Of a stretch of 64,000 bases of DNA, positions 30,882-38,829 are shown piece after piece. The stretch spans positions 62,001-126,000 of the forward strand of contig NZ_JANIAA010000026.1 in the NCBI RefSeq assembly GCF_024505145.1, written 5' to 3'. Position 1 is the stretch's first letter. The number at the start of each line of letters is the position of its first letter. This stretch comes from Streptomyces rugosispiralis (lineage in GTDB: Bacteria > Actinomycetota > Actinomycetes > Streptomycetales > Streptomycetaceae). A model generated the notes under the pieces. That model did not search any database, had not been told where the DNA came from, and worked only from the letters and a program-made list of their open reading frames with translations. The position numbers were made by a program, and so were the translations under genes.

Positions 30882-31805
30882 ATGACGGACATGAGGCGTC
30901 TGCGCCGCGCGACCGCCGCCCTCACCACGGCCCTGGTCCTGCTGCTCACGCCCGGCTGCGGCAAGGAGGGCAGCCCGCCCGCCAAGGGCCCCCGGGCCGA
31001 GAAGCTGCCCACCTACAAGGTGGACAAGGAGTTCCGGCTGCCCGCCTCGCCCACGTGGCGCCGGGCCGAGCGCCGTGGCCATCTCACCGTCGGGGTCAAG
31101 GAGGACCAGCCCTATCTGGGTGAACGGGACCCGGCCACCGGCCGCTACTCGGGCTTCGACATCGAGATCGCCCGCATGATGTCCGCCTCCCTCGGCTTCG
31201 CCCCGAGCACCCTCCGGTACCAGACCATCGCCTCCGCCAACCGCGAGACCGCCCTCCAGAGCGGCCAGATCGACTACTACGTCGGCACCTACACCATCAA
31301 TCCGCTGCGCAAACGGCTGGTCGGCTTCGCCGGGCCGTACTTCATCGCCGGTCAGGCGCTGCTGGTGCGCACCGACGAGAACGACATCCACGGCCCCCGG
31401 GACCTCGCGGGCAGGACCGTCTGCTCGGTGGCCGGCTCCACCCCGCTGCAGCGCATCCGGGCCGACTACCCCAAGGCGCACGCGGTCGCGTACGACACGT
31501 ACTCGGTGTGCGTGGACAACCTGCTCAGCTTCCAGGTGGACGCGGTGACCACCGACAACACCATCCTGCTCGGCTACGCGGCCAAGGCCCCCAAGGAGCT
31601 GAAGGTGGTGGGCCGGCCCTTCTCCAAGGAGCCGTACGGCATCGGCGTGCCCAAGCCGGACAACGCGCTGCGCTTCGCGCTGGACGACGCGATCCTCTTC
31701 CACGAGCGCAACGGCGACTGGAAGAAGGCGTACGACGCGACCCTCGGCCTCTCGGGTGTGCCCGCCCCCAAGCCGCCCCCCATCAACCGCTACCGCACCG
31801 GCTGA
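30882..31805 (+). CDS. gluB: amino acid-binding lipoprotein (GluB-like)
   Basis: This 307-residue protein has a lipoprotein signal ending LVLLLTPGCGK. The binding domain includes RRGHLTVGVKEDQPYLGERD, YSGFDIEIARMMSASLGFAP, SANRETALQSGQIDYYVGTY TINPLRKRLVGFAGPYFIAG, QALLVRTDENDI and TVCSVAGSTPLQRI, blocks shared with GluB-type glutamate-binding proteins (TYSIN...KVGFAGPY, lCSV.GSTp). It sits 8 nt after the ATPase gene. Its C-terminus is proline-rich (PAPKPPPINRYRTG). Confidence 0.88.
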   Translation: MTDMRRLRRATAALTTALVLLLTPGCGKEGSPPAKGPRAEKLPTYKVDKEFRLPASPTWRRAERRGHLTVGVKEDQPYLGERDPATGRYSGFDIEIARMMSASLGFAPSTLRYQTIASANRETALQSGQIDYYVGTYTINPLRKRLVGFAGPYFIAGQALLVRTDENDIHGPRDLAGRTVCSVAGSTPLQRIRADYPKAHAVAYDTYSVCVDNLLSFQVDAVTTDNTILLGYAAKAPKELKVVGRPFSKEPYGIGVPKPDNALRFALDDAILFHERNGDWKKAYDATLGLSGVPAPKPPPINRYRTG

Positions 31806-31815
31806 AGGCCATCCC

Positions 31816-32460
31816 ATGGACGTGCTCACCCAGAATTTCTCGCTCTACGGCAAGGGCTTCCTCGGCACCGTGCAGCTGACCGTCTACGCCTCGCTGCTCG
31901 CCCTCGCGCTCGGTGTCCTGATGGCCGCCTTCCGGGTGGCGCCGGTCGCCTCGCTGCGCGCGTTCGGCACCGTCTGGGTGACGGTGCTCCGCAACACCCC
32001 GCTGACGCTGCTGTTCTTCGCGGTGATGCTGGGGCTGCCGCGCTTCGGTCTCGTACTGCCGTTCACCGTCTTCGCGGTGATCGCGCTCGGCTGCTACACC
32101 TCGGCCTTCATCTGCGAGGCGGTGCGGGCGGGCATCAACACGGTGCCGGTGGGACAGGGCGAGGCGGCCCGCAGCCTGGGCATGACGTTCGACCAGACGC
32201 TGAGCGCGGTGGTGCTGCCGCAGGCGTTCCGCACGGTCATCCCGCCGATCGGCTCGACCCTGATCGCGCTCGCCAAGAACTCGGCCATCGCCGGGTCGTT
32301 CAGCGTCACCGAACTGCTCGGCACCTACAAGCCGCTCAACGAGCTGGGCTACAGCATCGTCTGGTCCTTCGTCTGGATCGCCGTCGGATACCTGATCATC
32401 ACCCTCGCCATCAGCGCGATCTTCGCCCTGCTGGAGCGGCGCTGGGGAGTGCCGCGATGA
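31816..32460 (+). CDS. gluC: amino acid ABC transporter permease (GluC-like)
   Basis: This 214-residue protein has about five membrane segments. It has the HisMQ-type start FLGTVQLTVYASLLALALGV, VTVLRNTPLTLLFF and the cytoplasmic EAA loop EAARSLGMTFDQTLSAVVLP QAFRTVIPP. It ends 4 nt inside the next permease gene (ATGA). Together with that gene it forms the heterodimeric membrane channel. Confidence 0.9.
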   Translation: MDVLTQNFSLYGKGFLGTVQLTVYASLLALALGVLMAAFRVAPVASLRAFGTVWVTVLRNTPLTLLFFAVMLGLPRFGLVLPFTVFAVIALGCYTSAFICEAVRAGINTVPVGQGEAARSLGMTFDQTLSAVVLPQAFRTVIPPIGSTLIALAKNSAIAGSFSVTELLGTYKPLNELGYSIVWSFVWIAVGYLIITLAISAIFALLERRWGVPR

Positions 32461-33329
32461 CCGCCCCCTCGACCACCAGCGCCCTCTACGACGTCCCGGG
32501 GCCGCACACCCGGCGCCGGCACCGGACGTATGGGCTGGTCGGGACGGTCGTGCTGGTGGTCCTGCTCGGCTGGATCGGCTATCTCCTCATCCACACCGGC
32601 CAGTTCGCCTACCGCAAATGGATGCCGTTCGAGTACAAGGGCATCCAGGAGCTGCTGCTCAACGGGCTCGCGGGCACCCTCAAAGCGTTCGGCATGGCCG
32701 CGGTCCTCTCGCTCGCCCTCGGCGGGGTGCTCGCCGCCGGGCGGCTCTCCGAGCACCGCCCGCTGCGCTGGGTGGCCACGCTGGTGGTGGAGTTCTTCCG
32801 GGCGATGCCCGTACTGGTGATGATCTTCTTCGTCTTCGTGGCGCTGCGGGTCCAGCCGCTGCCCGCCCTGGTCACCGGGCTGACGCTGTACAACGGCTCG
32901 GTGCTGGCCGAGGTGTTCCGGGCCGGGGTGAACTCGGTGGACCGCGGCCAGCGCGAGGCGGCGTACTCGCTCGGCCTGCGGAAGACCCAGGTCATGATGT
33001 CCGTGCTGGTGCCACAGGGGGTGCGGGCGATGCTCCCGGCCATCATCAGCCAGCTGGTGGTGGCCCTGAAGGACACCTCGCTCGGGTTCCTGATCACCTA
33101 TGAGGAGTTTCTGCACGCCGGAAAGCTGATCGCGTCCAATCTCGACTACGACCTGCCGTTCATCCCGGTGGTCATGGTGATCTCACCGATCTACATCGGG
33201 ATGTGCATGTTGCTGTCGTGGTTCGCCAACTGGGTGGCCAAGCTGGAGCGGCGCAGTGTGAAGACCCGTCAGGTCGAGGTCGCCGCCGCGGAACCGGCCG
33301 CCCCGATGCCGGGGGACACCCGCGGCTGA
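32457..33329 (+). CDS. gluD: amino acid ABC transporter permease (GluD-like)
   Basis: This 290-residue protein has a long hydrophilic N-terminus. Its membrane segments include GLVGTVVLVVLLGWIGYLLI, NGLAGTLKAFGMAAVLSLAL and VEFFRAMPVLVMIFFVFVAL, and the EAA loop is REAAYSLGLRKTQVMMSVLV PQGVRAMLP. The C-terminal 30 residues are a polar tail. It closes the transporter operon; only 30 bp separate it from the convergent secreted hydrolase gene. Confidence 0.9.
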   Translation: MTAPSTTSALYDVPGPHTRRRHRTYGLVGTVVLVVLLGWIGYLLIHTGQFAYRKWMPFEYKGIQELLLNGLAGTLKAFGMAAVLSLALGGVLAAGRLSEHRPLRWVATLVVEFFRAMPVLVMIFFVFVALRVQPLPALVTGLTLYNGSVLAEVFRAGVNSVDRGQREAAYSLGLRKTQVMMSVLVPQGVRAMLPAIISQLVVALKDTSLGFLITYEEFLHAGKLIASNLDYDLPFIPVVMVISPIYIGMCMLLSWFANWVAKLERRSVKTRQVEVAAAEPAAPMPGDTRG

Positions 33330-33359
33330 GCCGGGGCGGCCGGAGGGTGTCTCGGCCCT

Positions 33360-34970
33360 TCAGTCGCGGACCGGGATCGTGAGGTGGGACGGGTCGGCGT
33401 CCGGGGACGAGAAGGTGAGATGGGCGCCGTCGGGGTTGTGCTCGATGTAGAGCGGGTCGACGGTGTCCACGACCAGCGCCAGCCGGTGACCGGCCGGGAC
33501 GTCGTACGCGGTGGAGAACAGCTCCAGGTCCACGCCGAAGGGCGTGCCCGGGGTGCGGTCGTGGAAGGTGAACGGGGCGTGGGTGATCAGCTTGCCGACG
33601 CCCAGCGGGCCCACGTCGTACAGATACGCCACCGCCGTACCTTCCGAGCGGTCGCTGGTCACGGTGGTGTGGAGCTTCACGGTGCCGCGGACGCGCTGCT
33701 CGCGGGCGTGGGCCCCGGTCTGCCAGACGGCCGCGTAGGACCGGGGCAGCAGCGGGATCGAGGCGAGCGGCGGAAGCTTCAGGAACTGGTCCAGGGCGCC
33801 GCCGAGCAGCACGGTTCCGGCGTTGGCGCCGGAGTCATGGTTGGCGGTGACCTTCTCGGTGGCGGCGAGCGGGACGCGGAGCTGCCCGGAGGGGACGGCC
33901 GACCAGCTGGGGTAGCCCTCGTAGCCGTCGCCGTCCCCCGTACGGGACGTCAGCTGCACCGGCTGCTCGGCGTCGATGCCGTTGCGCTCGCCCCTGAGAT
34001 AGCGGTCGAGCCACTGCCGGGCGTGGGTCCAGGTGGTGTTGGGCAGTCCGAGCAGCCCGGTCAGCTCGGCGGTGGCGTGGTCGCCGGGCCGCAGCTCCAG
34101 CCGCTTGGGGCCGGTGAGCTTCTCGAAGAAGTCGGCGTAGCTGTTGGGCGGGAAGATCGAGTCGCCCCAGGAGTTGCCCAGCATGATGGCCGCGCCATTG
34201 GCGTTGATCCGGTCGAGGTAGGTGGTGGCGGAGCGCTTCTTGCCCCAGGCGATCAGATCCTTCTCCTTGGCGAGGTTGGAGGAGAAGAAGTCATCGAGGA
34301 TCTGCTGGAACTCCTCGCTCGGCCGGCCGGTCAGCGCCCCGGCCCCGGCGAGCAGCCCGGCGGCCTGGGAGTGCTGGGTGCGCTCGCCGTAGATCGAGCC
34401 GACCAGGTCCGCCCAGCCGCTCATGGCCACCACGGCCTTGATCCGCGGGTCGGCACCGGCCGCGAGCAGGCTGATCCCGGCGCCGTAGGAGAGCCCGGCC
34501 ATGCCGATGTGGTCGGGGTCGGTGGGGGTGTTGGCGAGCGCCCAGTCGATGACCTTGGACGCGTCGGCGACATCGGGCGGCCCGGCCGTCTCGATCCTCC
34601 CGCCGGACTGCCAGAAGCCGCGGGTGTTGTAGGTCAGTACCACATAGCCGGTTTCGGCGAGCTTCTTGGCCTGGGCGAGATATTCGACCTGGGGCAGCGA
34701 CCAGCTGGTGGGCAGGACGACGAGGGGGAGGCGGTGGGAGGCGTCGGCGTTCGCGGGAGCCACGATGTTGGCGGCCAGGTTGACGCCGCCGTCGCCGGGG
34801 ATGTCGACGAAGCGGACGGAGACGCCGGAGGTGGCGGTGGTCGGGGCGGTGGTCGGGGCCGGTGCCGCGGCGGCGGTGGCGGGGGCGAGGCCGAAGGCCG
34901 CACCGGCCATGACGGTGAGGGAGAGGGCGACGGTGGTCGTGGGGCGGAGGGCTTTTCGGGCAGGGGTCAC
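33360..34970 (-). CDS. secreted CocE/NonD-type alpha/beta hydrolase
   Basis: This 536-residue protein starts at GTG 34970, 6 nt after CAGGAG. A signal peptide (TVALSLTVMAGAAFGLAPAT) and a Thr/Ala/Pro linker precede an X-Pro dipeptidyl-peptidase (S15)-like alpha/beta hydrolase: LPLVVLPTSWSLPQVEYLAQ, YVVLTYNTRGFWQSGGRIET, HIGMAGLSYGAGISLLAAGA (nucleophile Ser about residue 162) and IMLGNSWGDSIFPPNSYADF (Asp). The C-terminal jelly-roll domain ends VPAGHRLALVVDTVDPLYIE. It is secreted; a peptidase or acylase role is likely and the substrate is unknown. Three small dyads lie upstream of the start (35045-35084). Confidence 0.88.
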   Translation of the reverse strand: MTPARKALRPTTTVALSLTVMAGAAFGLAPATAAAAPAPTTAPTTATSGVSVRFVDIPGDGGVNLAANIVAPANADASHRLPLVVLPTSWSLPQVEYLAQAKKLAETGYVVLTYNTRGFWQSGGRIETAGPPDVADASKVIDWALANTPTDPDHIGMAGLSYGAGISLLAAGADPRIKAVVAMSGWADLVGSIYGERTQHSQAAGLLAGAGALTGRPSEEFQQILDDFFSSNLAKEKDLIAWGKKRSATTYLDRINANGAAIMLGNSWGDSIFPPNSYADFFEKLTGPKRLELRPGDHATAELTGLLGLPNTTWTHARQWLDRYLRGERNGIDAEQPVQLTSRTGDGDGYEGYPSWSAVPSGQLRVPLAATEKVTANHDSGANAGTVLLGGALDQFLKLPPLASIPLLPRSYAAVWQTGAHAREQRVRGTVKLHTTVTSDRSEGTAVAYLYDVGPLGVGKLITHAPFTFHDRTPGTPFGVDLELFSTAYDVPAGHRLALVVDTVDPLYIEHNPDGAHLTFSSPDADPSHLTIPVRD

Positions 34971-35044
34971 GATGGCTCCTGGTGGGGGATGCCGTGGGGG
35001 GCAGGGGAGCACCGGTGCTTGTGACCTGACGGTAACTCGGGTGT

Positions 35045-35084
35045 TTACCGGCGGTAATACCGCGGTAAGTTACGCATGGGTAAC
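35045..35084. promoter_or_regulatory. cluster of three TTACC/GTTAC dyads
   Basis: TTACC-GGC-GGTAA (35045-35057), TACCGCGGTA (35058-35067) and GTTAC-N6-GTAAC (35069-35084) lie end to end, 75-115 bp upstream of the secreted hydrolase gene. Spacing and similarity suggest a multi-site operator or an AT-containing promoter element in GC-rich surroundings. Confidence 0.45.
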
Positions 35085-35186
35085 GATAGAGAGCCGAGGT
35101 CGGCTGCCGGGGCCGGCCCGGCCCGGGGCGCTATCCGGGGGCCGGGCCCGTATGGGTCCGGCCCCATCTGCGCGGAGTCCCGTACG

Positions 35187-35223
35187 CCGCTGAAGTGCCG
35201 CCCGCTTCGCGGGAGTTCAGCGG
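35187..35223 (-). terminator. hairpin at the end of the DUF6204 gene
   Basis: CCGCTGAA (35187-35194) pairs with TTCAGCGG (35216-35223), with an inner CCCGC-TTC-GCGGG stem. It overlaps the DUF6204 stop codon. Confidence 0.6.
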
Positions 35224-35522
35224 CGTCCGCCCTTGCGGCGGATCTTGATGGTTCGCATGTCCGTCACGCCGATCCGCAGGATCCGATGCGGGTAACCATG
35301 CGCGGTCAGCGCCGCGATGGCCCGTTCGGCCGCCTCCTGCTCACCGTCATCCGGCTCCGCCGGAACCTCGCAGCGGAAGGTGAACGCCGAAAGGGTCCGG
35401 TCGCAGGTGAAGGTGCCCGCCTCGGTGAAGGCGACCTGGAGGGAGTCGACCACACCGCGCAGCGCCTCGCGATCGTCCTCGCCCAACTCCTCGAAGGCGC
35501 CCCGGATCGTCACTCGGAACAC
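35217..35522 (-). CDS. DUF6204 family protein
   Basis: This 101-residue protein reads MFRVTIRGAFEELGEDDREA, then AFTEAGTFTCDRTLSAFTFR CEVP and EQEAAERAIAALTAHGYPHR, ending basic (TIKIRRKGGRR). It is a member of the DUF6204 family: small alpha+beta cytoplasmic proteins of unknown function. Its start overlaps the TetR gene by 13 bp, so it is probably translated from the same message and may be an accessory of that regulator. Confidence 0.82.
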   Translation of the reverse strand: MFRVTIRGAFEELGEDDREALRGVVDSLQVAFTEAGTFTCDRTLSAFTFRCEVPAEPDDGEQEAAERAIAALTAHGYPHRILRIGVTDMRTIKIRRKGGRR

Positions 35523-36172
35523 GATCGCTCCTCCCGTCCCTCGCGTACGGCGTAGCCGAGCATCGGTGCGCCGACCATCTCCTCGATGGCGTCGAGGAGT
35601 TCGGTCACGGCCTCGGCGATGGCGTCCGGGCGGTCGCCCGCCGTGACGCGCCGTCCGATCTCGCCGAAGATCAGTGAGTGGTAGCCGCTGATCTGGGCGG
35701 CCACCACGCGCGGCAGTGGATCCTCCGGCGCCGCGCCGGTCTCTTCGGCGAGCACGGCGGCCAGTTCGCCGTTCATCCGGTGGCCGAGCTCCTCCAGCCG
35801 GGCCACCAGCGTGGGGGCGGCCCGCATCATCGCGAAGAACGGGCCGAAGCCCTCGGTCAGCCCCAGTGAGCGGTCGCGCCGCTCCACCTCCTCGCGCAGC
35901 CGGTCCAGCACCGCCTGGGCGGCGGACCGGCCGGGCGGGCGCTCGCGCACGATGTCGGCGAGCCGCCGCGGGGACGCCTGATCGGGCGGCAGGACCAGAT
36001 CCTCCTTGGCCGGGAAGTAGTTGTAGACGGTGTTGACGGACACCTCCGCGGCCTCGGCGACCTCGGCGACCGTGACCCGGTCGAAGCCGCGCTCCAGGAA
36101 CAGACCGGTGGCCACGTCCGCGATCCGCCGGCGCGTACGGCGCTTGTGCTTCTCCCGCAATCCTTCGCTCAT
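35510..36172 (-). CDS. TetR-family regulator divergent from ABC exporter
   Basis: This 220-residue protein starts at MSEGLREKHKRRTRRRIADV. The HTH includes FLERGFDRVTVAEVAEAAEV and SVNTVYNYFPAKEDLVLP. The C-terminal helical domain has FFAMMRAAPTLVARLEELGH and AQISGYHSLIFGEIGRRVTA. It is transcribed away from the DrrA-type ATPase gene, with a large concentric dyad between them, and so is very likely a repressor of that exporter. Confidence 0.88.
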   Translation of the reverse strand: MSEGLREKHKRRTRRRIADVATGLFLERGFDRVTVAEVAEAAEVSVNTVYNYFPAKEDLVLPPDQASPRRLADIVRERPPGRSAAQAVLDRLREEVERRDRSLGLTEGFGPFFAMMRAAPTLVARLEELGHRMNGELAAVLAEETGAAPEDPLPRVVAAQISGYHSLIFGEIGRRVTAGDRPDAIAEAVTELLDAIEEMVGAPMLGYAVREGREERSCSE

Positions 36173-36193
36173 GGGCCTCAGTGTAGCCCGTTG

Positions 36194-36237
36194 CAAACTT
36201 GGACTTGTCTTAAAGCTTTAAGTCGATTGCAAGTTTG
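36194..36237. promoter_or_regulatory. concentric dyad operator between TetR and exporter genes
   Basis: CAAACTTG (36194-36201) and CAAGTTTG (36230-36237) are outer arms. CTTAAAGCTTTAAG (36209-36222) is a perfect inner palindrome, and both dyads share the same axis at 36215.5. The site lies 22 bp from the TetR start and 26 bp from the exporter ATPase start, in an unusually AT-rich stretch. Confidence 0.75.
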
Positions 36238-36262
36238 TGGTGCGTTGTGCTCTGATCGGGGC

Positions 36263-37042
36263 ATGTCCTCATCCGTCATCCGCGTTCGCGGCCTCACCCG
36301 GACGTTCTCGCTGGGCAGCGGCCCCGTGCACGCCGTCCGCGGGATCGATCTGACCGTCGGCCGCGGCGAGATCCTCGGCTTCCTGGGCCCCAACGGGGCC
36401 GGTAAGACCACGACCCTGCGCATGCTCACCACCCTGCTGCCACCCACCGGCGGCGAAGCCGAGATCGCCGGGCGCGATCTGCTCCGCGATCCGGCGGGGG
36501 TACGCCGGCGGATCGGCTACGTGGCCCAGTCGGGCGGCCTGGACCCCGGGTGCTCCGTACGCGAGGAACTGGTCACCCAGGGGCGGCTGCATCTGATGTC
36601 CAGGGGCGCGGCGGCCGGGCGTGCCGATGAACTCGCCGGTGAGCTGGGCCTGTCGGGGCTGATGGACCGCCCGACCGCCGCCCTGTCCGGCGGTCAGCGC
36701 CGCCGGGTGGAGATCGCGCTGGGCCTGGTGAACCGGCCCGAGGTGCTCTTCCTCGACGAGCCCACGACCGGTCTCGACCCGGGGAGCCGCGCCGAACTGT
36801 GGGACCTGGTGCGGCGCGTCCGCGCCGAGCACGGCACGACGGTTTTCCTCACCACCCACTACCTGGACGAGGCCGACGCGCTCGCCGACCGGATCGTGGT
36901 CGTGGACGCCGGGCGGATCGTCGCCGAGGGCACTTCCGCCGAGCTCAAGGGCCGCTATGCGGGCGATCCGGCCGCGAGTCTCCAGGACGCCTTCCTGGCC
37001 ATCACCGGCCGGGGCACGGCCGAGCAACCCCTCGCCATCTAG
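36263..37042 (+). CDS. ABC-2 exporter ATPase (DrrA family)
   Basis: This 259-residue protein has Walker A GPNGAGKTTTLRMLTTLL, Q-loop IGYVAQSGGLDPGCSVREEL, signature LSGGQRRRVEIALGLVNRPE, Walker B VLFLDEPTTGLDPGSRAELW, H-loop FLTTHYLDEADALADRIVVV and a DrrA-like tail GRIVAEGTSAELKGRYAG. It pairs with the permease gene 89 bp downstream as a drug or lipid exporter of the daunorubicin-resistance type. It is divergent from a TetR gene across a concentric operator. Confidence 0.92.
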   Translation: MSSSVIRVRGLTRTFSLGSGPVHAVRGIDLTVGRGEILGFLGPNGAGKTTTLRMLTTLLPPTGGEAEIAGRDLLRDPAGVRRRIGYVAQSGGLDPGCSVREELVTQGRLHLMSRGAAAGRADELAGELGLSGLMDRPTAALSGGQRRRVEIALGLVNRPEVLFLDEPTTGLDPGSRAELWDLVRRVRAEHGTTVFLTTHYLDEADALADRIVVVDAGRIVAEGTSAELKGRYAGDPAASLQDAFLAITGRGTAEQPLAI

Positions 37043-37131
37043 GCGGTGTTCGGCGGGTCTTGCCGCCTGGGAAGGACCCGCCGGACACCCCTGGCGCCAT
37101 CCCGAACACCCGACCCACCCAAGGGCCTCTT

Positions 37132-37884
37132 ATGACTCTTCTCGCCCACACCGGCATCGTCTTCGGCCGCTGTCTGCGCTCAACGCTTCGCTCGAAGACC
37201 AATCTCTTCTTCGGAATGCTTCAGCCGCTGCTCTTCCTCGCCCTCTTCGGCCCGCTGCTGACCGAACTCGACATGGGCGTCAGCGGATCGTCCTGGCAGA
37301 CGCTGGTCCCCGGTGTGCTCGTGCAGCTCGCCCTGCTCGGCGGGTCGTACGTCGGGCTCGGTCTGCTGATGGACCGCAACCTCGGCGTGCTGGACCGGAT
37401 GCGGGTCACCCCGGTCAGCCCGCTGGCGCTGCTGCTCGGCCGCACCCTGCGCGATGTCGTCCAGCTGGTGGCCCAGTCGGTGCTGCTGGTGCTGCTCGGC
37501 CTGGCCTTCGGGCTGCGTGCGCCGCTCCTCGGCGTGCTGCTCGGGCTGCTGTTCGTGGCCGTGCTCGCGGCGGCCCTGTCCGCGCTCTCCTACGGGCTGG
37601 CCATGAACGTCCGTACGCCCCCGGAGTTCGCCGCCATCGCCAATACGGCGGGCATGCCGCTGATGCTGCTCTCCGGACTGCTGCTGCCGATGACCCTGGC
37701 CCCCGGATGGCTCGCGGGCGCCTCGCGCGCCGTGCCGTTCCGCTACACCGTCGACGCGGTGCGCCAGGTGTTCCTGGGGCACTACGCCAACACCACGGTC
37801 GCCGTCGGGGCGGCCGTCACCCTGGCCCTGGCGGCGCTGTGCCTGCTGGGCGGGGTGCGGCTGTTCGGCCGGGTCCGCGGCTGA
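37132..37884 (+). CDS. ABC-2 exporter permease (DrrB family)
   Basis: This 250-residue protein has six predicted membrane segments: NLFFGMLQPLLFLALFGPLL, LVPGVLVQLALLGGSYVGLG, VAQSVLLVLLGLAFGLRAPL, LLGLLFVAVLAAALSALSYG, FAAIANTAGMPLMLLSGLLL and the last near LALAALCLLGGVRLF. LDRMRVTPVSPLALLLGRTL and SRAVPFRYTVDAVRQVFLGH are ABC-2 type membrane-domain features. AAGGG precedes the ATG. It is the partner of the DrrA-like ATPase. Confidence 0.9.
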   Translation: MTLLAHTGIVFGRCLRSTLRSKTNLFFGMLQPLLFLALFGPLLTELDMGVSGSSWQTLVPGVLVQLALLGGSYVGLGLLMDRNLGVLDRMRVTPVSPLALLLGRTLRDVVQLVAQSVLLVLLGLAFGLRAPLLGVLLGLLFVAVLAAALSALSYGLAMNVRTPPEFAAIANTAGMPLMLLSGLLLPMTLAPGWLAGASRAVPFRYTVDAVRQVFLGHYANTTVAVGAAVTLALAALCLLGGVRLFGRVRG

Positions 37885-37913
37885 CCGAGTCGTCCTCGGC
37901 CGCCTCGGCCGCC

Positions 37914-38669
37914 TCAGTCCTCCTTCGTGGCCGCCTTCGCGGCGACGCGCGGGCCGGCCGAGGTGGTCGCGGGCTTGGTCACATCCGCGACCAGCTCGAC
38001 CAGATCCGGGCCGTACGCCTGCGAGTTGACCACCTTCAGCAGCAGGCAGAAGGAGCCCTGCGCGCCGTACTTCCGGGCCAGCCGGACGCGGTTGCGGACG
38101 AGGTGGCGGACGGCGGCGCGATGCGTGACCGGCCGCTGACCGGCGGCCAGGAAGACCGGGCGGCTGTCGTCGCCCGCCGTCAGCCGGGCCAGCAGCACAT
38201 GCTCGACCGCGCCCGGATCCGGGCGGTAGTGGGTACCGGCGATGGTGAACATCCCCCGGTCCGTGCCGGAGTCGTCCCCCGGGTGCACGGTGACGCCCGG
38301 CAGCAGATTGGCCATATGGGCGGCGAGCCTGCGGTGCGCGGTCGGATCGCCGACGCAGAACTCGGTGCGCGCCCCGAAGCCCTGCAGACCCGTGTCGTGC
38401 GGGGCCACCTCGGCGTGCGCCCCGCAGTTCTCCACGACCGACGCCAGCCCCAGCAGCGCCAGCGCGTCATGGCGGGGGATGCTCCAGTGGGCCGAGGTGC
38501 TGTCCCGATGGGTGACCATCACACACTCCGAACCGTCCGGCAGACCGAAGAAGCGCTGCTCGCGGGCGCGCTTGCGGCGCGCGAACGCGGAGTGCACGGC
38601 CCAGCCGGCGGCCAGGCCCACGATCAGGGCGGCCGCGGAGGCGATCAGGTCCTGCAGCGTGTCTGTCAT
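37914..38669 (-). CDS. membrane-anchored protein of unknown function
   Basis: This 251-residue protein has an N-terminal membrane helix (LIASAAALIVGLAAGWAVHS) followed by a basic stop-transfer patch (ARRKRAREQR). A cytoplasmic domain follows with FFGLPDGSECVMVTHRDSTS, WSIPRHDALALLGLASVVEN, LQGFGARTEFCVGDP, FTIAGTHYRPDPGAVEHVLL ARLT and CLLLKVVNSQAYGPDLVELV. It looks like a Streptomyces-conserved hypothetical family; no enzymatic motif is evident. It faces away from the gamma-glutamyltransferase gene. Confidence 0.75.
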   Translation of the reverse strand: MTDTLQDLIASAAALIVGLAAGWAVHSAFARRKRAREQRFFGLPDGSECVMVTHRDSTSAHWSIPRHDALALLGLASVVENCGAHAEVAPHDTGLQGFGARTEFCVGDPTAHRRLAAHMANLLPGVTVHPGDDSGTDRGMFTIAGTHYRPDPGAVEHVLLARLTAGDDSRPVFLAAGQRPVTHRAAVRHLVRNRVRLARKYGAQGSFCLLLKVVNSQAYGPDLVELVADVTKPATTSAGPRVAAKAATKED

Positions 38670-38829
38670 GGCCGCGCATCGTAGCGGCCGACCGGGTACA
38701 CGTTCGAGCGTACGGATGAACGAACGCCGAAACGGACACCTGAACGGATGGGGGACCGATCCACCCCTGTTGGGGGTGCGTGGCTCGCGGGTAGGCTCCG
38801 GCCCCTGTCGTTTCGCTTGGAGGTCACGG

